This document shows positions 8,933-17,751 of a DNA stretch of 64,000 nt, one piece after another. The notes beneath the pieces are model-generated. The model was not told the DNA's origin. It made no database searches and saw nothing but the letters and a program-made list of their open reading frames with translations. The stretch comes from Luteimonas vadosa (GTDB taxonomy: Bacteria > Pseudomonadota > Gammaproteobacteria > Xanthomonadales > Xanthomonadaceae). The stretch spans positions 1-64,000 of the forward strand of contig NZ_BAABJY010000001.1 in the NCBI RefSeq assembly GCF_039543545.1, read 5' to 3'. Both the position numbers and the translations under genes were made by a program. The stretch's first letter is position 1; each line of letters begins with the position of its first letter.

Positions 8933-10852
8933 TCAGATCTCCACCTGCGAGCCCAGCTCCACCAGCCGGTTGCCCGGGATGTGGAAGAAGCCCGTGGCCG
9001 GGGCCGCGTTGCGATGCATCAGCGCGAACAGGCGATCGCGCCACACCGGCATGCCGCGGTGGGCCTCGGCGACGATGGTTTCCCGGCTCGCGAAATACGT
9101 GGTGTCCATCGGGTCGAAGTAGATCCCGTCCCGCTCGTCGCAGGAGCGCATCAGCGCCAGCGGCACGTCCGGGGTCTCCATGAAGCCGAAGCGCACCAGC
9201 ACGCGGTGGAAATCGTCGCCGATGGGCTCGATCTTCAGGCGCCTGTGCGCCGGCGCGTACGGCGTGGACAGGGTTTCCACCGTCAGGAACACGTTGCGCT
9301 CGTGCAGCACCTTGTTGTGCTTGAGGTTGTGCAGCAGCGCATGCGGCACCACGCCCTGGTCGGCGGTGAGGAAGATCGCCGTGCCGGGCACGCGCACCGG
9401 AGGCGCGAGCATCAGCCCGGGCAGGAAGCTGTCGAGCTGGATGCCTTCCTTGCGGATTTCGTCGTGCAGCAGCTGCCGGCCGCGCCGCCAGGTCCGCAGC
9501 AGGGTGAACAGCACGATGCCCAGCACCAGCGGGAACCAGCCACCGACCGGGATCTTGGCGCCATTGGCGACCACGAAGCCCAGGTCGATCGCGAAGAACA
9601 CCAGGCACAGGGGGACCACCCACTTGCGCCAGCGCGGCCAAAGGGCGTGCGCGACGATCGCCAGCAACAGCGTGTCGATGAGCATCGTCAGCGACACCGA
9701 GACGCCGTAGGCGGTCGCCAGGGCGGCCGAGCTGCCGAAACCCAGCACCAGCCCGATCACGATCACCATCATCGACCAGTTGATCGCCGGGATGTAGATC
9801 TGGCCGATGGTTTCCCTGGACGTGTGCATGATCCGCATGCGCGGGATGTAACCCAGCTGCATCGCCTGCCGCGCCACCGAGAACCCGCCGGTGATCACCG
9901 CCTGCGACGCGATCACCGTGGCCGCCGTGGCCAGGCCCAGCATCGGCCAGCGCGCCCATTCCGGCACGCCGATGTAGAACGGATTGCGGATCGCGGCCGG
10001 GTCCTCGAGGATCAGCGCGCCCTGCCCCAGGTAGTTGATCATCAGCGAGGGCAGCACGAAAAAGTACCAGGCGATGCGGATCGGGCGCGCGCCGAAGTGG
10101 CCCATGTCGGTGTAGATCGCCTCGCCGCCGGTCACCGCCAGCACCACCGCGCCGAGGATGAAGATGCCCCCGAAGCTGTGGTCGAGGAAAAACCGGGCCG
10201 CCCACAGTGGGTTGATGGCCTTCAGCACTTCCGGTTCGTGGACGATGTTCATGATGCCCAGCGCGGCCAGCGCCAGGAACCACACCACCGTCACCGGACC
10301 GAACACGCGGCCGACCTTGGCGGTGCCGTAGCGCTGCGTGGCGAACAGGGTGACCAGCACCACCAGCGTGACCGGCACGATCCAGTGGTGCAGCTGCGGC
10401 GCGATCACCTCCAGTCCCTCGACCGCCGACAGCACCGAGATCGCCGGCGTGATCACGCCGTCGCCGAAGAACAGCGAGGCGCCGAAGATGCCGAGGATGC
10501 CGACTAGGTACGCCGGGCGCGACCCCTTGCGCAGGCTGCGCTGGGCCAGCGCCATCAGCGCCATGATGCCGCCCTCGCCGTCGTTGTCGGCGCGCATGAT
10601 GATGGTGACGTACTTGATGGTCACCACCAGCATCAGCGACCAGAACACCATCGACAGCACGCCGAGCACCGTGTCGTGGTTGGCGACCAGGCCGTAGTGC
10701 GGCGCGAAGGCCTCGCGGATCGTGTACAGCGGGCTGGTGCCGATGTCGCCGAAGACGACACCGATGGCACCGACGACCAGCCCGGCGAGGCCGACCTTGC
10801 CGTGGCCATGCGCACCGGGCGCGGCGGGGGGATTGGCGTTGGAGGTGGACAT
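8933..10852 (-). CDS. kup: KUP-family potassium uptake transporter
   Basis: Kup is a proton-coupled low-affinity potassium importer of the inner membrane. The 639-residue protein has the family N-terminal signature FGDIGTSPLYTIREAF after a short hydrophilic leader. About 12 membrane helices span roughly residues 25-450, with GDGVITPAISVLSAVEG among the conserved loops. A soluble C-terminal domain of about 180 residues follows. It starts 17 bases after the ruvA stop, so it is probably transcribed with ruvC-ruvA, and ruvB follows. Confidence 0.96.
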   Translation of the reverse strand: MSTSNANPPAAPGAHGHGKVGLAGLVVGAIGVVFGDIGTSPLYTIREAFAPHYGLVANHDTVLGVLSMVFWSLMLVVTIKYVTIIMRADNDGEGGIMALMALAQRSLRKGSRPAYLVGILGIFGASLFFGDGVITPAISVLSAVEGLEVIAPQLHHWIVPVTLVVLVTLFATQRYGTAKVGRVFGPVTVVWFLALAALGIMNIVHEPEVLKAINPLWAARFFLDHSFGGIFILGAVVLAVTGGEAIYTDMGHFGARPIRIAWYFFVLPSLMINYLGQGALILEDPAAIRNPFYIGVPEWARWPMLGLATAATVIASQAVITGGFSVARQAMQLGYIPRMRIMHTSRETIGQIYIPAINWSMMVIVIGLVLGFGSSAALATAYGVSVSLTMLIDTLLLAIVAHALWPRWRKWVVPLCLVFFAIDLGFVVANGAKIPVGGWFPLVLGIVLFTLLRTWRRGRQLLHDEIRKEGIQLDSFLPGLMLAPPVRVPGTAIFLTADQGVVPHALLHNLKHNKVLHERNVFLTVETLSTPYAPAHRRLKIEPIGDDFHRVLVRFGFMETPDVPLALMRSCDERDGIYFDPMDTTYFASRETIVAEAHRGMPVWRDRLFALMHRNAAPATGFFHIPGNRLVELGSQVEI

Positions 10853-10869
10853 GGACGTCGCTCGGGCCG

Positions 10870-11457
10870 TCAGCGCAGGGCCGACTGCAAGGCCTTGCGG
10901 ATGATGGATTCGGCGGCGTCGCCGTCGGCATGGGCCAGTCGCGCCATGCGCTGGGCCTCGGCAGGTTTGTAACCCAGCTGCTGCAGGGCGATCGTGGCTT
11001 CTGAGAGCGGGTCGGCGGGGACGCCCCGGGAGGCGGCCGTCGCACCGAGGGCCAGGTCTGCGGCGCGGTCGCGCAGTTCGACCACCATGCGCTCTGCGGT
11101 CTTCTTGCCGATGCCGGGCACGCGGGTCAGCGCGGCGACGTCGCCGGCCTGAACCAGGCGCGCGAATTCGTCGACGGTCACGCCAGAGAGCACCGCCAGC
11201 GCGATCTTCGCGCCGATGCCGCTGACCCGCTGGACGTCGCGGAACAGGCGGCGTTCGGATTCGTGCAGGAAGCCGTACAGCGACACGCTGTCCTCCTTCT
11301 GCGCGTGGTGCACGAACAGCGAGACCTCGCCGCCGACGGCTGGCAGGTCGTAGAAGGTGCTCATCGGCGCCTCCAGTTCGTAGCCGACGCCATGCACGTC
11401 GACCACCAGCCAGGGCGGTTGCTTGTGCACGAGCACGCCCTTGAGGCGCCCGATCAC
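10870..11457 (-). CDS. ruvA: Holliday junction binding protein RuvA
   Basis: RuvA tetramers bind the four-way junction and load RuvB. The 195-residue protein starts with IGRLKGVLVHK after a GTG start at 11457, as RuvA proteins normally begin. It has an N-terminal OB-fold, a helix-hairpin-helix region with GIGAKIALAVLSG and RVPGIGKKTAERMVVELRD (about residues 70-130), and a C-terminal three-helix RuvB-binding domain (from about residue 148). Upstream ATG starts in the same frame would add 42 residues with no family character. It follows ruvC by 25 bases. Confidence 0.95.
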   Translation of the reverse strand: MIGRLKGVLVHKQPPWLVVDVHGVGYELEAPMSTFYDLPAVGGEVSLFVHHAQKEDSVSLYGFLHESERRLFRDVQRVSGIGAKIALAVLSGVTVDEFARLVQAGDVAALTRVPGIGKKTAERMVVELRDRAADLALGATAASRGVPADPLSEATIALQQLGYKPAEAQRMARLAHADGDAAESIIRKALQSALR

Positions 11458-11482
11458 CGAGGGTCCCCCGACGCCTTGCTCG

Positions 11483-12019
11483 TCATTTCCGGCTCCAGGC
11501 TTCGCGCACGTCGACACCCATGCGCCGGGCGCTGGCGCGGACATGGGCGTGGGTGATGGCGATGGCCAGGGCGTCGGCGGCATCGGCCTGCAACCGGCCC
11601 TTCAGGTTGAGCATGATCCCGACCATGTGCTGGACCTGCAGCTTCTCCGCGCCGCCCTTGCCGACCACGGCCAGCTTGACCTCGCGCGCGGCGTATTCGT
11701 GCACCGGCAGGTCACGCAGGACCACGGCGCAGATCGCCGCGCCGCGCGCCTGGCCGAGCTTGAGGGCCGAGTCCGGGTTGCGCGCCATGAACACGCGCTC
11801 GATGGCCACCTCGTCGGGGCGGTGGGCGTCGATGACCTCGCCCAAGGCCTCGAGCAGCCGCTTGAGCCGCAGCGCGAAGCCGTCCTTCCCCGCCGCCTCG
11901 CCCGTCGCCAGTTTCAGCGGCGCGTGGAAGACGTGGCTGGCCTTGCCCGTCGCGTCGACGTCGATGATGCCGACGCCGGTGCATTGCGAGCCCGGGTCGA
12001 TGCCGAGGATGCGGCTCAC
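11483..12019 (-). CDS. ruvC: Holliday junction resolvase RuvC
   Basis: RuvC cuts Holliday junctions symmetrically. The 178-residue protein begins with SRILGIDPGSQCTG, placing the first catalytic Asp at residue 8, and includes IERVFMARNPDSALKLGQARG (second acidic residue) and DAADALAIAITHAH (C-terminal acidic pair). Start GTG at 12019 was chosen because the family starts just ahead of the LGIDPG strand. It lies between yebC (22-base gap) and ruvA (25-base gap), the usual yebC-ruvC-ruvA order. Confidence 0.96.
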   Translation of the reverse strand: MSRILGIDPGSQCTGVGIIDVDATGKASHVFHAPLKLATGEAAGKDGFALRLKRLLEALGEVIDAHRPDEVAIERVFMARNPDSALKLGQARGAAICAVVLRDLPVHEYAAREVKLAVVGKGGAEKLQVQHMVGIMLNLKGRLQADAADALAIAITHAHVRASARRMGVDVREAWSRK

Positions 12020-12041
12020 GGGCCGGCTGCCGGTTCCCGGA

Positions 12042-12782
12042 TCATGCGTAGGCTTCCTCGCCCAGTTCGGCATTGCTGTACACGTCCTGCACGTCGTCCA
12101 GGTCCTCCAGCCAGTCGAGCAGCCTGGCGACCTGCTGCGCGGTGTCGCCGTCGACGGCGACATCGTTGTCGGCCCGCCAGGTGACCTCGCCCTGGTCCGC
12201 CGCGTGTCCGGCGGCCGCCATCGCGTCGCGAATCCGTGCGAACGCCTCCGGTGCCGTCAGCACGTCGATCGAGCCGTCTTCTGGGTAGACCACGATGTCG
12301 TCGGCGCCGGCTTCGATCGCGGCGTCGGTGATGGCGTCCTCGTCGGCACCCGGCGCGTAGCTCAGCACGCCAAGCTTGCGGAACATGAAGGCCACCGAGC
12401 CGTCGGTCCCCAGGTTGCCGCCGAACTTCCCGAAGGCATGGCGCACGTCGGCGACGGTGCGCACCTTGTTGTCGGTCAGGCAGTCGACGATCACCGCCAC
12501 GCCGCCGGGTCCGTAGCCCTCGTAGCGGATCTCCTCGTAATCGACGCCTTCGAGCTCGCCGGTCGCCTTCCTGATCGCGCGCTCGATGACATCCTTGGTC
12601 ATGTTGGCGCCCAGCGCCTTGTCGATGGCGGTGCGCAGGCGCGGGTTCGCGTCCGGATCGCCGCCACCGCTGCGCGCGGCGACCGAAATCTCGCGGATCA
12701 TCTTGGTGAACACCTTGCCGCGCTTGGCGTCCTGCGCGTTCTTGCGGTGCTGGATGTTGGCCCACTTGGAATGGCCGGCCAT
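12042..12782 (-). CDS. yebC: YebC/TACO1-family translation or transcription regulator
   Basis: The 246-residue protein matches the YebC/TACO1 family from the first residues (MAGHSKWANIQHRKNAQDAKRG is the family hallmark, given here only as its position, residues 1-22) through GPGGVAVIVDCLTDN near residue 100. Family members are reported either as DNA-binding regulators or as factors that help ribosomes through proline-rich stretches, so the exact role here is open. It is the first gene of the ruvCA run. Confidence 0.94.
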   Translation of the reverse strand: MAGHSKWANIQHRKNAQDAKRGKVFTKMIREISVAARSGGGDPDANPRLRTAIDKALGANMTKDVIERAIRKATGELEGVDYEEIRYEGYGPGGVAVIVDCLTDNKVRTVADVRHAFGKFGGNLGTDGSVAFMFRKLGVLSYAPGADEDAITDAAIEAGADDIVVYPEDGSIDVLTAPEAFARIRDAMAAAGHAADQGEVTWRADNDVAVDGDTAQQVARLLDWLEDLDDVQDVYSNAELGEEAYA

Positions 12783-12877
12783 GGACGCGTCCGAACTGCG
12801 GAAATCAAGCGGCGAATTATAGGCCTTTCCCGGCCGGCACCGGGGCAGCCGCGCCCTCGGCGCCCGCCGAAGGGCGA

Positions 12878-13525
12878 TCAGCGCCAGAAACGGCCTGCGT
12901 CCAGGAACTGCGCGGCCCGCGCCACCGCGGCGCGGGAAAAGATCAATCCGCTGTGGCTGGCGGGGACGACGACGTGGTCGGCCAGTCCGGGGTGGAGGGT
13001 TTCAGCGACCGCCACGGTGCCGTCGTGGCCACCCTCGAAACGGGCGAACAAGGCGCCAAGTCCGTGCGGCCTGTCGCCCGCGACCATGCCAACCGAGACG
13101 CCCTCGGGCCAATGCGTGCACCCCTGGCGCAGCAATGCCGCGCTGCGCCCCAGCCACCAGCGCAGCACGGGCCGGCGGGCCAGCGACTCCGCCGCGCCGC
13201 TTCCGCACAGCGGCGTGCCGAGGCAGACCACCCGGGAGACCGGCAACCCGGGATGGCGCGCCAGGGTCTCCAGCGCGAGCAGTCCACCCAGGCTGTGGGC
13301 CACCACCTGCACGGGTCCGCCCGCGCCGAGGCGTTCGGCCAACGCCGCCTGCACGGCCTCCGTACCGCCGAGGATGCTGTGGTAGCCGAAGGTTTCCGTC
13401 GCATGGCCGCATTCGCGCAGCCGCGTGGCGAACCAGCCCATGGCGCCGGCGAACAGCAGCAGGCCATGGACGAGGATCACTCGGGTCGCCGGTGTCGCCT
13501 GGCCCTGCGCATCCTCCAATGGCAT
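12878..13525 (-). CDS. Small alpha/beta hydrolase (lipase/esterase-like)
   Basis: The 215-residue protein has an alpha/beta-hydrolase layout without a signal peptide. VILVHGLLLFAGAM carries the HG oxyanion motif near residue 20, and VVAHSLGGLLALE holds the nucleophile elbow (GxSxG-like, here AHSLGG) near residue 80. The substrate cannot be read from the sequence; the form resembles small single-domain esterases and PGAP1-like lipases. It stands alone between yebC and the S8 protease, with 95 and 155 bases on either side. A candidate acid is Asp in GGHDGT and a candidate catalytic His is in PASHSGL near the C-terminus. Confidence 0.8.
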   Translation of the reverse strand: MPLEDAQGQATPATRVILVHGLLLFAGAMGWFATRLRECGHATETFGYHSILGGTEAVQAALAERLGAGGPVQVVAHSLGGLLALETLARHPGLPVSRVVCLGTPLCGSGAAESLARRPVLRWWLGRSAALLRQGCTHWPEGVSVGMVAGDRPHGLGALFARFEGGHDGTVAVAETLHPGLADHVVVPASHSGLIFSRAAVARAAQFLDAGRFWR

Positions 13526-13632
13526 CCCTCGCTCCCTGGGTCAGGGTTCGAGGATAACAATCGAGCCAAGGGGCGGCCTGCGCTTCCGCATGCACCGCCG
13601 GGTTCCAGAGAAACCGGTTCCGGCGAGCAGCC

Positions 13633-13664
13633 GCCGGTGGCAGCGAAGGATCGCTGCCACCGGC
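13633..13664 (-). terminator. Strong hairpin after the S8 protease gene
   Basis: A perfect 14-bp stem (left arm 13633-13646, right arm 13651-13664) closes a 4-base AGGA loop. It begins 17 bases past the stop of the minus-strand protease gene. No T tract follows on either strand, so it may be a transcript-end stabiliser or a Rho-assisted end rather than a classical intrinsic terminator. Confidence 0.55.
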
Positions 13665-13680
13665 GAGGCCGACCGCGCGG

Positions 13681-16161
13681 TCAGGGGCCGTAGACGCCCA
13701 GCGTCCGGGATGCCGCGGCCGCGAACGCAGCACGCGTGACCGCCACGTTCGGATCGAACCAGGCGCGGAGCGTGGGCTGCAGGTCGTACGGACCCTGGGT
13801 GACGTCGAAGCGGGCGTTGATCAGCCCTTGGTCCAGCGCCAGTTGCACGTAACCGCGCAAGGGGGCGGCGATCGATGCCGCGTCCTCGATCGGGATGCGC
13901 TTGTCGCCGGCCAGTACCGTCAGCGTGCCGTTGAACGCCTGTGCTTCGGACTGCAGGCCCAGGCCTTGCACCAGCGAATAGGCAAGGCTCACGCGCGTCA
14001 CCGAATCGGTGGGGCGGAAGGCACCATTGACCAGGCCCATGACGCCGGCATCGCGGTAACCTAAGTTGCGCAGCGGCGCGCCGGTGGCGACCACCGACTC
14101 GGCAAAGGGATAGAGCGCGCTCGAGGTGCCGATGTCGCTGAAGCTCGGGCCGGCGTTGTACGGCAGGGCCTGGCGCACGGCGTTGCCCATCACCAGGTAT
14201 TGCGCCAGCTCCCCGCGACTCAGCTTGCGGTCCGGGTAGAAGCGCCCGTTGGCATCGCCGTCGACGAGCCGGTTGGCCACCGCGTACTCGATGAATCCGC
14301 GCGCCGGGTGGCCCGCGACGTCGCCCAGCCCCGTGTAGCCATCGGTGGTCACCTGCTTGACGTTCACGTTGACCGCACCCGGCAGGCCGTACCCATTGGT
14401 GACCTTGAGTGGATCAACCGCCGTCCCCGACACCGAGCCGATCCCGCGGATCGTCATCGACCACGTGCCCGCCACGCCCGGGGCGGACACGGCGATGTTC
14501 TGGCCAAGAACGGGCAGCGCGATCGACGAGCCGTAGCTGGTGCCGTTGGGATCGGTCAGGCGGATGGCCACGGTGTTCGTACCGACGTTGGCGCGCGCAT
14601 TGATCACCGCGACGTCGGCGCCGACCTCGAACTGCACCGTGTCGGTCGGGCCGACCGGACTGAAGTTGAGCGTGTAGTCCTTGCTGCTGCCCACGGACAG
14701 CAGGGCGTTGGCATTGAAGGTCCGGTTCTGGTTGACGGTCGCGCCGTAGCCGCCGGCGCCCAGCGACGCGCGCACGGCCGCCAGGGTGTTGACGTAGCCG
14801 GCCCCGGCTTCCCAGGGCTCCACGCCCGGGATGTTGGTCGCGGTGTCCTGCAGGACCCGCTTGACCTCGCGCCAGGACATGGACGGATTGGCCTCCAGCA
14901 TCATCGCCACCACGCCCGACAGGTGCGGCGCGGACATCGAGGTGCCGCTGAGCTTGGTGTAGCTGAGGGCGTTGTTCTCGCCGATCTCGGCGATCTCCTC
15001 GTCGATCCCGGCATGGTAGGTGGGGTCGGCGGTGGAGGCGCGCGCCGAATAGATGTCGACGCCGGGCCCGGTCACGGTGGGGCGGTCGACCCAGGTCAGG
15101 GTTTCGCCATCGACCACGACCTCGCCGCCCCGCCCGGCTTCGCCGCGCGACGAGAAGCCCGCGAGCCGGCCCTGCTTGTCGCCGGCGCCCACCGTGACCA
15201 CCCACGGTGCCTTCTTGAAGTTACCCGTGATGGTGGCCTCGCCCGAACCGGAGTTGCCCGCCGAGAACACCACGATCACGCCGCGGTCGGCCAGCGCCTT
15301 GGTGGCGATGTTGGTGGGGTCGTCGGGGTCGAAATCCGTGCCGGTGTCGCTGCGGTTGCCGAACGAGTTGGACACCACGCGGATGTTGTAGGTGAACTGG
15401 TGGGTCAGCGCGTAGTCAAAGCCGCCGACGGTGTCCAGGATGAACAAGGCCGCGCCCGACCCGTAGCCGATGATGCCCGCGCCCGGTGCGACGCCCTCGA
15501 ATGCGCCGGCCGGATCGGAGGCCGCGCCGGTGGCGCCGATGATGCCGGCGACGTGGGTGCCGTGGCCGCCGCCGATGTCCGAGTTCGGCATGTTCTCCAG
15601 CCGCGTCACCGGGCCGATGCCGGTGAGGTTGCGCAAGTTGGCCTGCGCCGCGACGTTCTGCACCACGTGGGTGCCGAATTGCAGGTCCGGATGCGTGGCG
15701 TCGACGCCGGAGTCGTTCACCAGCACGCCGATGCCCTTGCCCGAATACGGCAGGCCGTTCCTGCGCAGCTGGGCGTCGGTGCGGGTGCGGTCCACGCCGG
15801 TCAGGGCGGTCGCTTCCCGGTTCTCGTACTGCAGCGGGGCGTTGAACCAGACCGAGCGCACGTCGCTGCGCTGCAACAGGGCCTGGATCTGCGCCGGGGT
15901 GGCGACCGTGCCCACGATCGGCAGGGACTGCATGCGGATCCCGTCGAGGCCGAGCGCCTGCAGCGCCTGCAGCTGAGCCGCGGTCGGCGGGCCCTTGCCC
16001 TCGAAGCTGACGATGACCTCGACGCCTTGGGTCGGCGCCAGGGCCGGGAGCTTCTGCGCGAGCGCGGGATCGAGCCGGGCGGCCATCGCGGAGTCGGCGA
16101 AGGCGAGCGCGACGGCGCCGGCGAGCGCGGTTCGCAACAAGATGCGGCGATTGATCTGCAT
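13681..16161 (-). CDS. Secreted S8 subtilase with SLH-like C-terminus (copy A)
   Basis: This is a predicted exported serine endopeptidase of 826 residues. It begins with a twin-arginine-like signal (NRRILLR then a hydrophobic run, cleavage near residue 28). An inhibitor-I9-type propeptide follows (to about residue 125), then the subtilase domain with Asp150 (NDSGVDATHPDL), His200 (GHGTHVAG), Asn304 (SAGNSG) and Ser409 (GTSMSAPH). Next comes a beta-rich P/PPC-like domain (about residues 500-620). The last 200 residues carry three SLH-like motifs, with phrases such as RFYPDRKLSRGELAQYLV, AFRPTDSVTRVSLAYSLV and WFDPNVAVTRAAFAAAA. The start at MQINRR has a good ribosome site (GAGGA, 7 bases upstream). 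It is a paralogue of the protease at 23.3 kb and sits just beyond the response regulator gene. Confidence 0.93.
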   Translation of the reverse strand: MQINRRILLRTALAGAVALAFADSAMAARLDPALAQKLPALAPTQGVEVIVSFEGKGPPTAAQLQALQALGLDGIRMQSLPIVGTVATPAQIQALLQRSDVRSVWFNAPLQYENREATALTGVDRTRTDAQLRRNGLPYSGKGIGVLVNDSGVDATHPDLQFGTHVVQNVAAQANLRNLTGIGPVTRLENMPNSDIGGGHGTHVAGIIGATGAASDPAGAFEGVAPGAGIIGYGSGAALFILDTVGGFDYALTHQFTYNIRVVSNSFGNRSDTGTDFDPDDPTNIATKALADRGVIVVFSAGNSGSGEATITGNFKKAPWVVTVGAGDKQGRLAGFSSRGEAGRGGEVVVDGETLTWVDRPTVTGPGVDIYSARASTADPTYHAGIDEEIAEIGENNALSYTKLSGTSMSAPHLSGVVAMMLEANPSMSWREVKRVLQDTATNIPGVEPWEAGAGYVNTLAAVRASLGAGGYGATVNQNRTFNANALLSVGSSKDYTLNFSPVGPTDTVQFEVGADVAVINARANVGTNTVAIRLTDPNGTSYGSSIALPVLGQNIAVSAPGVAGTWSMTIRGIGSVSGTAVDPLKVTNGYGLPGAVNVNVKQVTTDGYTGLGDVAGHPARGFIEYAVANRLVDGDANGRFYPDRKLSRGELAQYLVMGNAVRQALPYNAGPSFSDIGTSSALYPFAESVVATGAPLRNLGYRDAGVMGLVNGAFRPTDSVTRVSLAYSLVQGLGLQSEAQAFNGTLTVLAGDKRIPIEDAASIAAPLRGYVQLALDQGLINARFDVTQGPYDLQPTLRAWFDPNVAVTRAAFAAAASRTLGVYGP

Positions 16162-16222
16162 GGGGGAATCCTCGTTGGGTGACCCCGACGAGCGTGCATC
16201 GCCGCCGCGCCCCGCGGCAGCC

Positions 16223-16258
16223 GGAAAACCACCCATGCGCCCTGGGTAAAAGCACCCA
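16223..16258. promoter_or_regulatory. Putative operator upstream of protease A
   Basis: Three half-sites lie in the 127-base gap between the response regulator and protease A: ACCCA at 16231-16235, TGGGT at 16243-16247 and ACCCA at 16254-16258. They form two overlapping inverted repeats. On the coding strand, ATGGGTG followed by TTTT occurs twice, 23 bases apart. The 13-base word TGGGTGGTTTTCC (reverse strand, 16223-16235) is repeated exactly upstream of protease B. Regulator binding is inferred, not shown. Confidence 0.45.
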
Positions 16259-16288
16259 TCGGCGTGCCGTTGCCGCCCTCGCCGGCGG

Positions 16289-16930
16289 TCAGTCCAGCAG
16301 GCCGCGACGGACCGCGAAGCGCACCAGCTCCGCGGTGTTGCGCACGTCGAGCTTGTCGAGCACCCGCGCGCGATGGTTCTCGCCGGTCTTGGCGCTGATC
16401 CCCAGCCGGCGCGCGATCTCCTTGGTGGTCAGCCCCTCGACGATCAGGTGGAACACCTCGCGCTCGCGCGGCGTGAGGCTGCCGTACGGATCTTCCATGC
16501 TGCGCTCGGGGTGGTGGACCTGGTCGGCCAGGGTCTTGGCCGCCTGTGGACCGAAGTAACCGCGTCCCGCGTGCAGGCTCTTGACCGCCGTGACCAGTTC
16601 CGCGGCCGGGCTGTCCTTGACCAGGTAGCCGGCGGCGCCGGCACGCACCACGTGCAGCACGTACTCCTCCTCCTCGTGCATCGTCAGCACCAGCACCCGG
16701 GTCTGGGGCAACGCCTCGCGCAGGCGGCGCACGACCTCGATGCCGTTCAGGCGGGGCATGGAGATGTCGACCACCACCACGTCGGGACGCACTTCCATCG
16801 CCCGCTCGATGGTCTCGATGCCGTCCGCGGCCTGCGCCACCACCTGCATGCCGCCGTCCTCGAGCACGCCGACCAGGCTTTCGCGGACCAGGGTGTGGTC
16901 GTCGGCGATCAATACGCGCACGGGGTTCAT
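16289..16930 (-). CDS. NarL/FixJ-type response regulator
   Basis: This is a 213-residue two-component response regulator. The receiver domain covers about residues 1-120, with the acidic pair Asp10-Asp11, phospho-acceptor Asp55 (VVVVDISMP), the Thr in VLTMHE and the conserved Lys in YLVKD. The LuxR-type helix-turn-helix lies in about residues 148-205 (LTPREREVF, then TTKEIARRLGIS). Start ATG at 16930 gives the standard N-terminus MNPVRVLIADDH. It lies 95 bases downstream of its likely partner kinase and directly ahead of protease A, whose promoter it may control. Confidence 0.95.
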   Translation of the reverse strand: MNPVRVLIADDHTLVRESLVGVLEDGGMQVVAQAADGIETIERAMEVRPDVVVVDISMPRLNGIEVVRRLREALPQTRVLVLTMHEEEEYVLHVVRAGAAGYLVKDSPAAELVTAVKSLHAGRGYFGPQAAKTLADQVHHPERSMEDPYGSLTPREREVFHLIVEGLTTKEIARRLGISAKTGENHRARVLDKLDVRNTAELVRFAVRRGLLD

Positions 16931-17025
16931 GCACCTAAACTGCGCGCCCGCACGGGGCGCGTCAAGCACGGTGCCCCGCGCCACGGCCACGCGCGAGGTG
17001 TTGCCGCGAATGCGGGGACCGCCGC

Positions 17026-17751
17026 TCAGTCGTCGATCGGGACGATGGCGTCGATGCGGGTCCCCTCGCCGGGAGCCGACTCGAGGTGGAAATGCCCGCC
17101 ATAGAGCCGCAATCGCTCCTGCATGCCACCCAGCCCGCTGCCGCTCCCCGGTTGCACCCGCGCGGGATCGAATCCCGCTCCGTCGTCCTCGACGCGGAGG
17201 CGGATGGAACCGCCCCGGGCCTGCAACAGGACCCGCGCCTGTCGCGCATGCGCGTGCTTGGCGGCATTGTTCAGCGCCTCCTGCACGAAGCGGAACAGCA
17301 GCGTCTGCAAGTCGGGGTCGATGCCATCCAGGGCATCGGCTTCCAGCATCACTTCGGGACCGCCGCCCTGCTCGATGTTGCGCGCCAGCCAACGCAGCGC
17401 CGGCACCAGCCCGAGGTCGTCGAGGATCGGCGGGCGCAGCAGGCGGGACAGTTGGCGCGTGTCGTCCAGCGTGCTGGCGCACAAGCCGATCGCGGCGTCG
17501 ACCCGCTCGCGCAAGGGGGCGTTCCCCGGGCCCAGCGCGCTGCCCAGCAGCGCCAGCTGATGCTTGAGTGCCGTCAGGTTCTGCCCGATCCCGTCGTGCA
17601 GTTCGCGCGCCAGGCGTTTGCGCTCGTCCTCCTGCACCCGCCAGACCGAGCGCCCGAGGCGACGGAATTCGCCCTCGTTCGCTTCCAGTCGCTGCAGCAG
17701 GGCGCGGTATTGCGCGTGCAGGTCAGGGCCGGTCGGTGCCGAGCCGCTCAT
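17026..17751 (-). CDS. Soluble HisKA_3-type sensor histidine kinase
   Basis: The 241-residue kinase has a short N-terminal coiled segment, then the HisKA_3 dimerisation/phospho-acceptor helix with His52 (ARELHDGIGQNL). The HATPase domain follows with N box QEALNNAAKHA, G1 box DDGAGFDP and G2 box GSGLGGMQERL. There is no membrane segment and no recognisable sensor domain, so the input must come from a partner protein. Its ATG overlaps the stop of the upstream Ser/Thr kinase gene by 4 bases, which suggests that the two products are made and may work together. The response regulator gene follows. Confidence 0.93.
   Translation of the reverse strand: MSGSAPTGPDLHAQYRALLQRLEANEGEFRRLGRSVWRVQEDERKRLARELHDGIGQNLTALKHQLALLGSALGPGNAPLRERVDAAIGLCASTLDDTRQLSRLLRPPILDDLGLVPALRWLARNIEQGGGPEVMLEADALDGIDPDLQTLLFRFVQEALNNAAKHAHARQARVLLQARGGSIRLRVEDDGAGFDPARVQPGSGSGLGGMQERLRLYGGHFHLESAPGEGTRIDAIVPIDD

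Noticed and set aside
8846..11483. Recent insertion of kup by a mobile element
   Set aside because: No inverted repeats, target duplication or transposase remnants border the gene.
14200..16182. 660-codon plus-strand frame
   Set aside because: Antisense to protease A; no recognisable motif.
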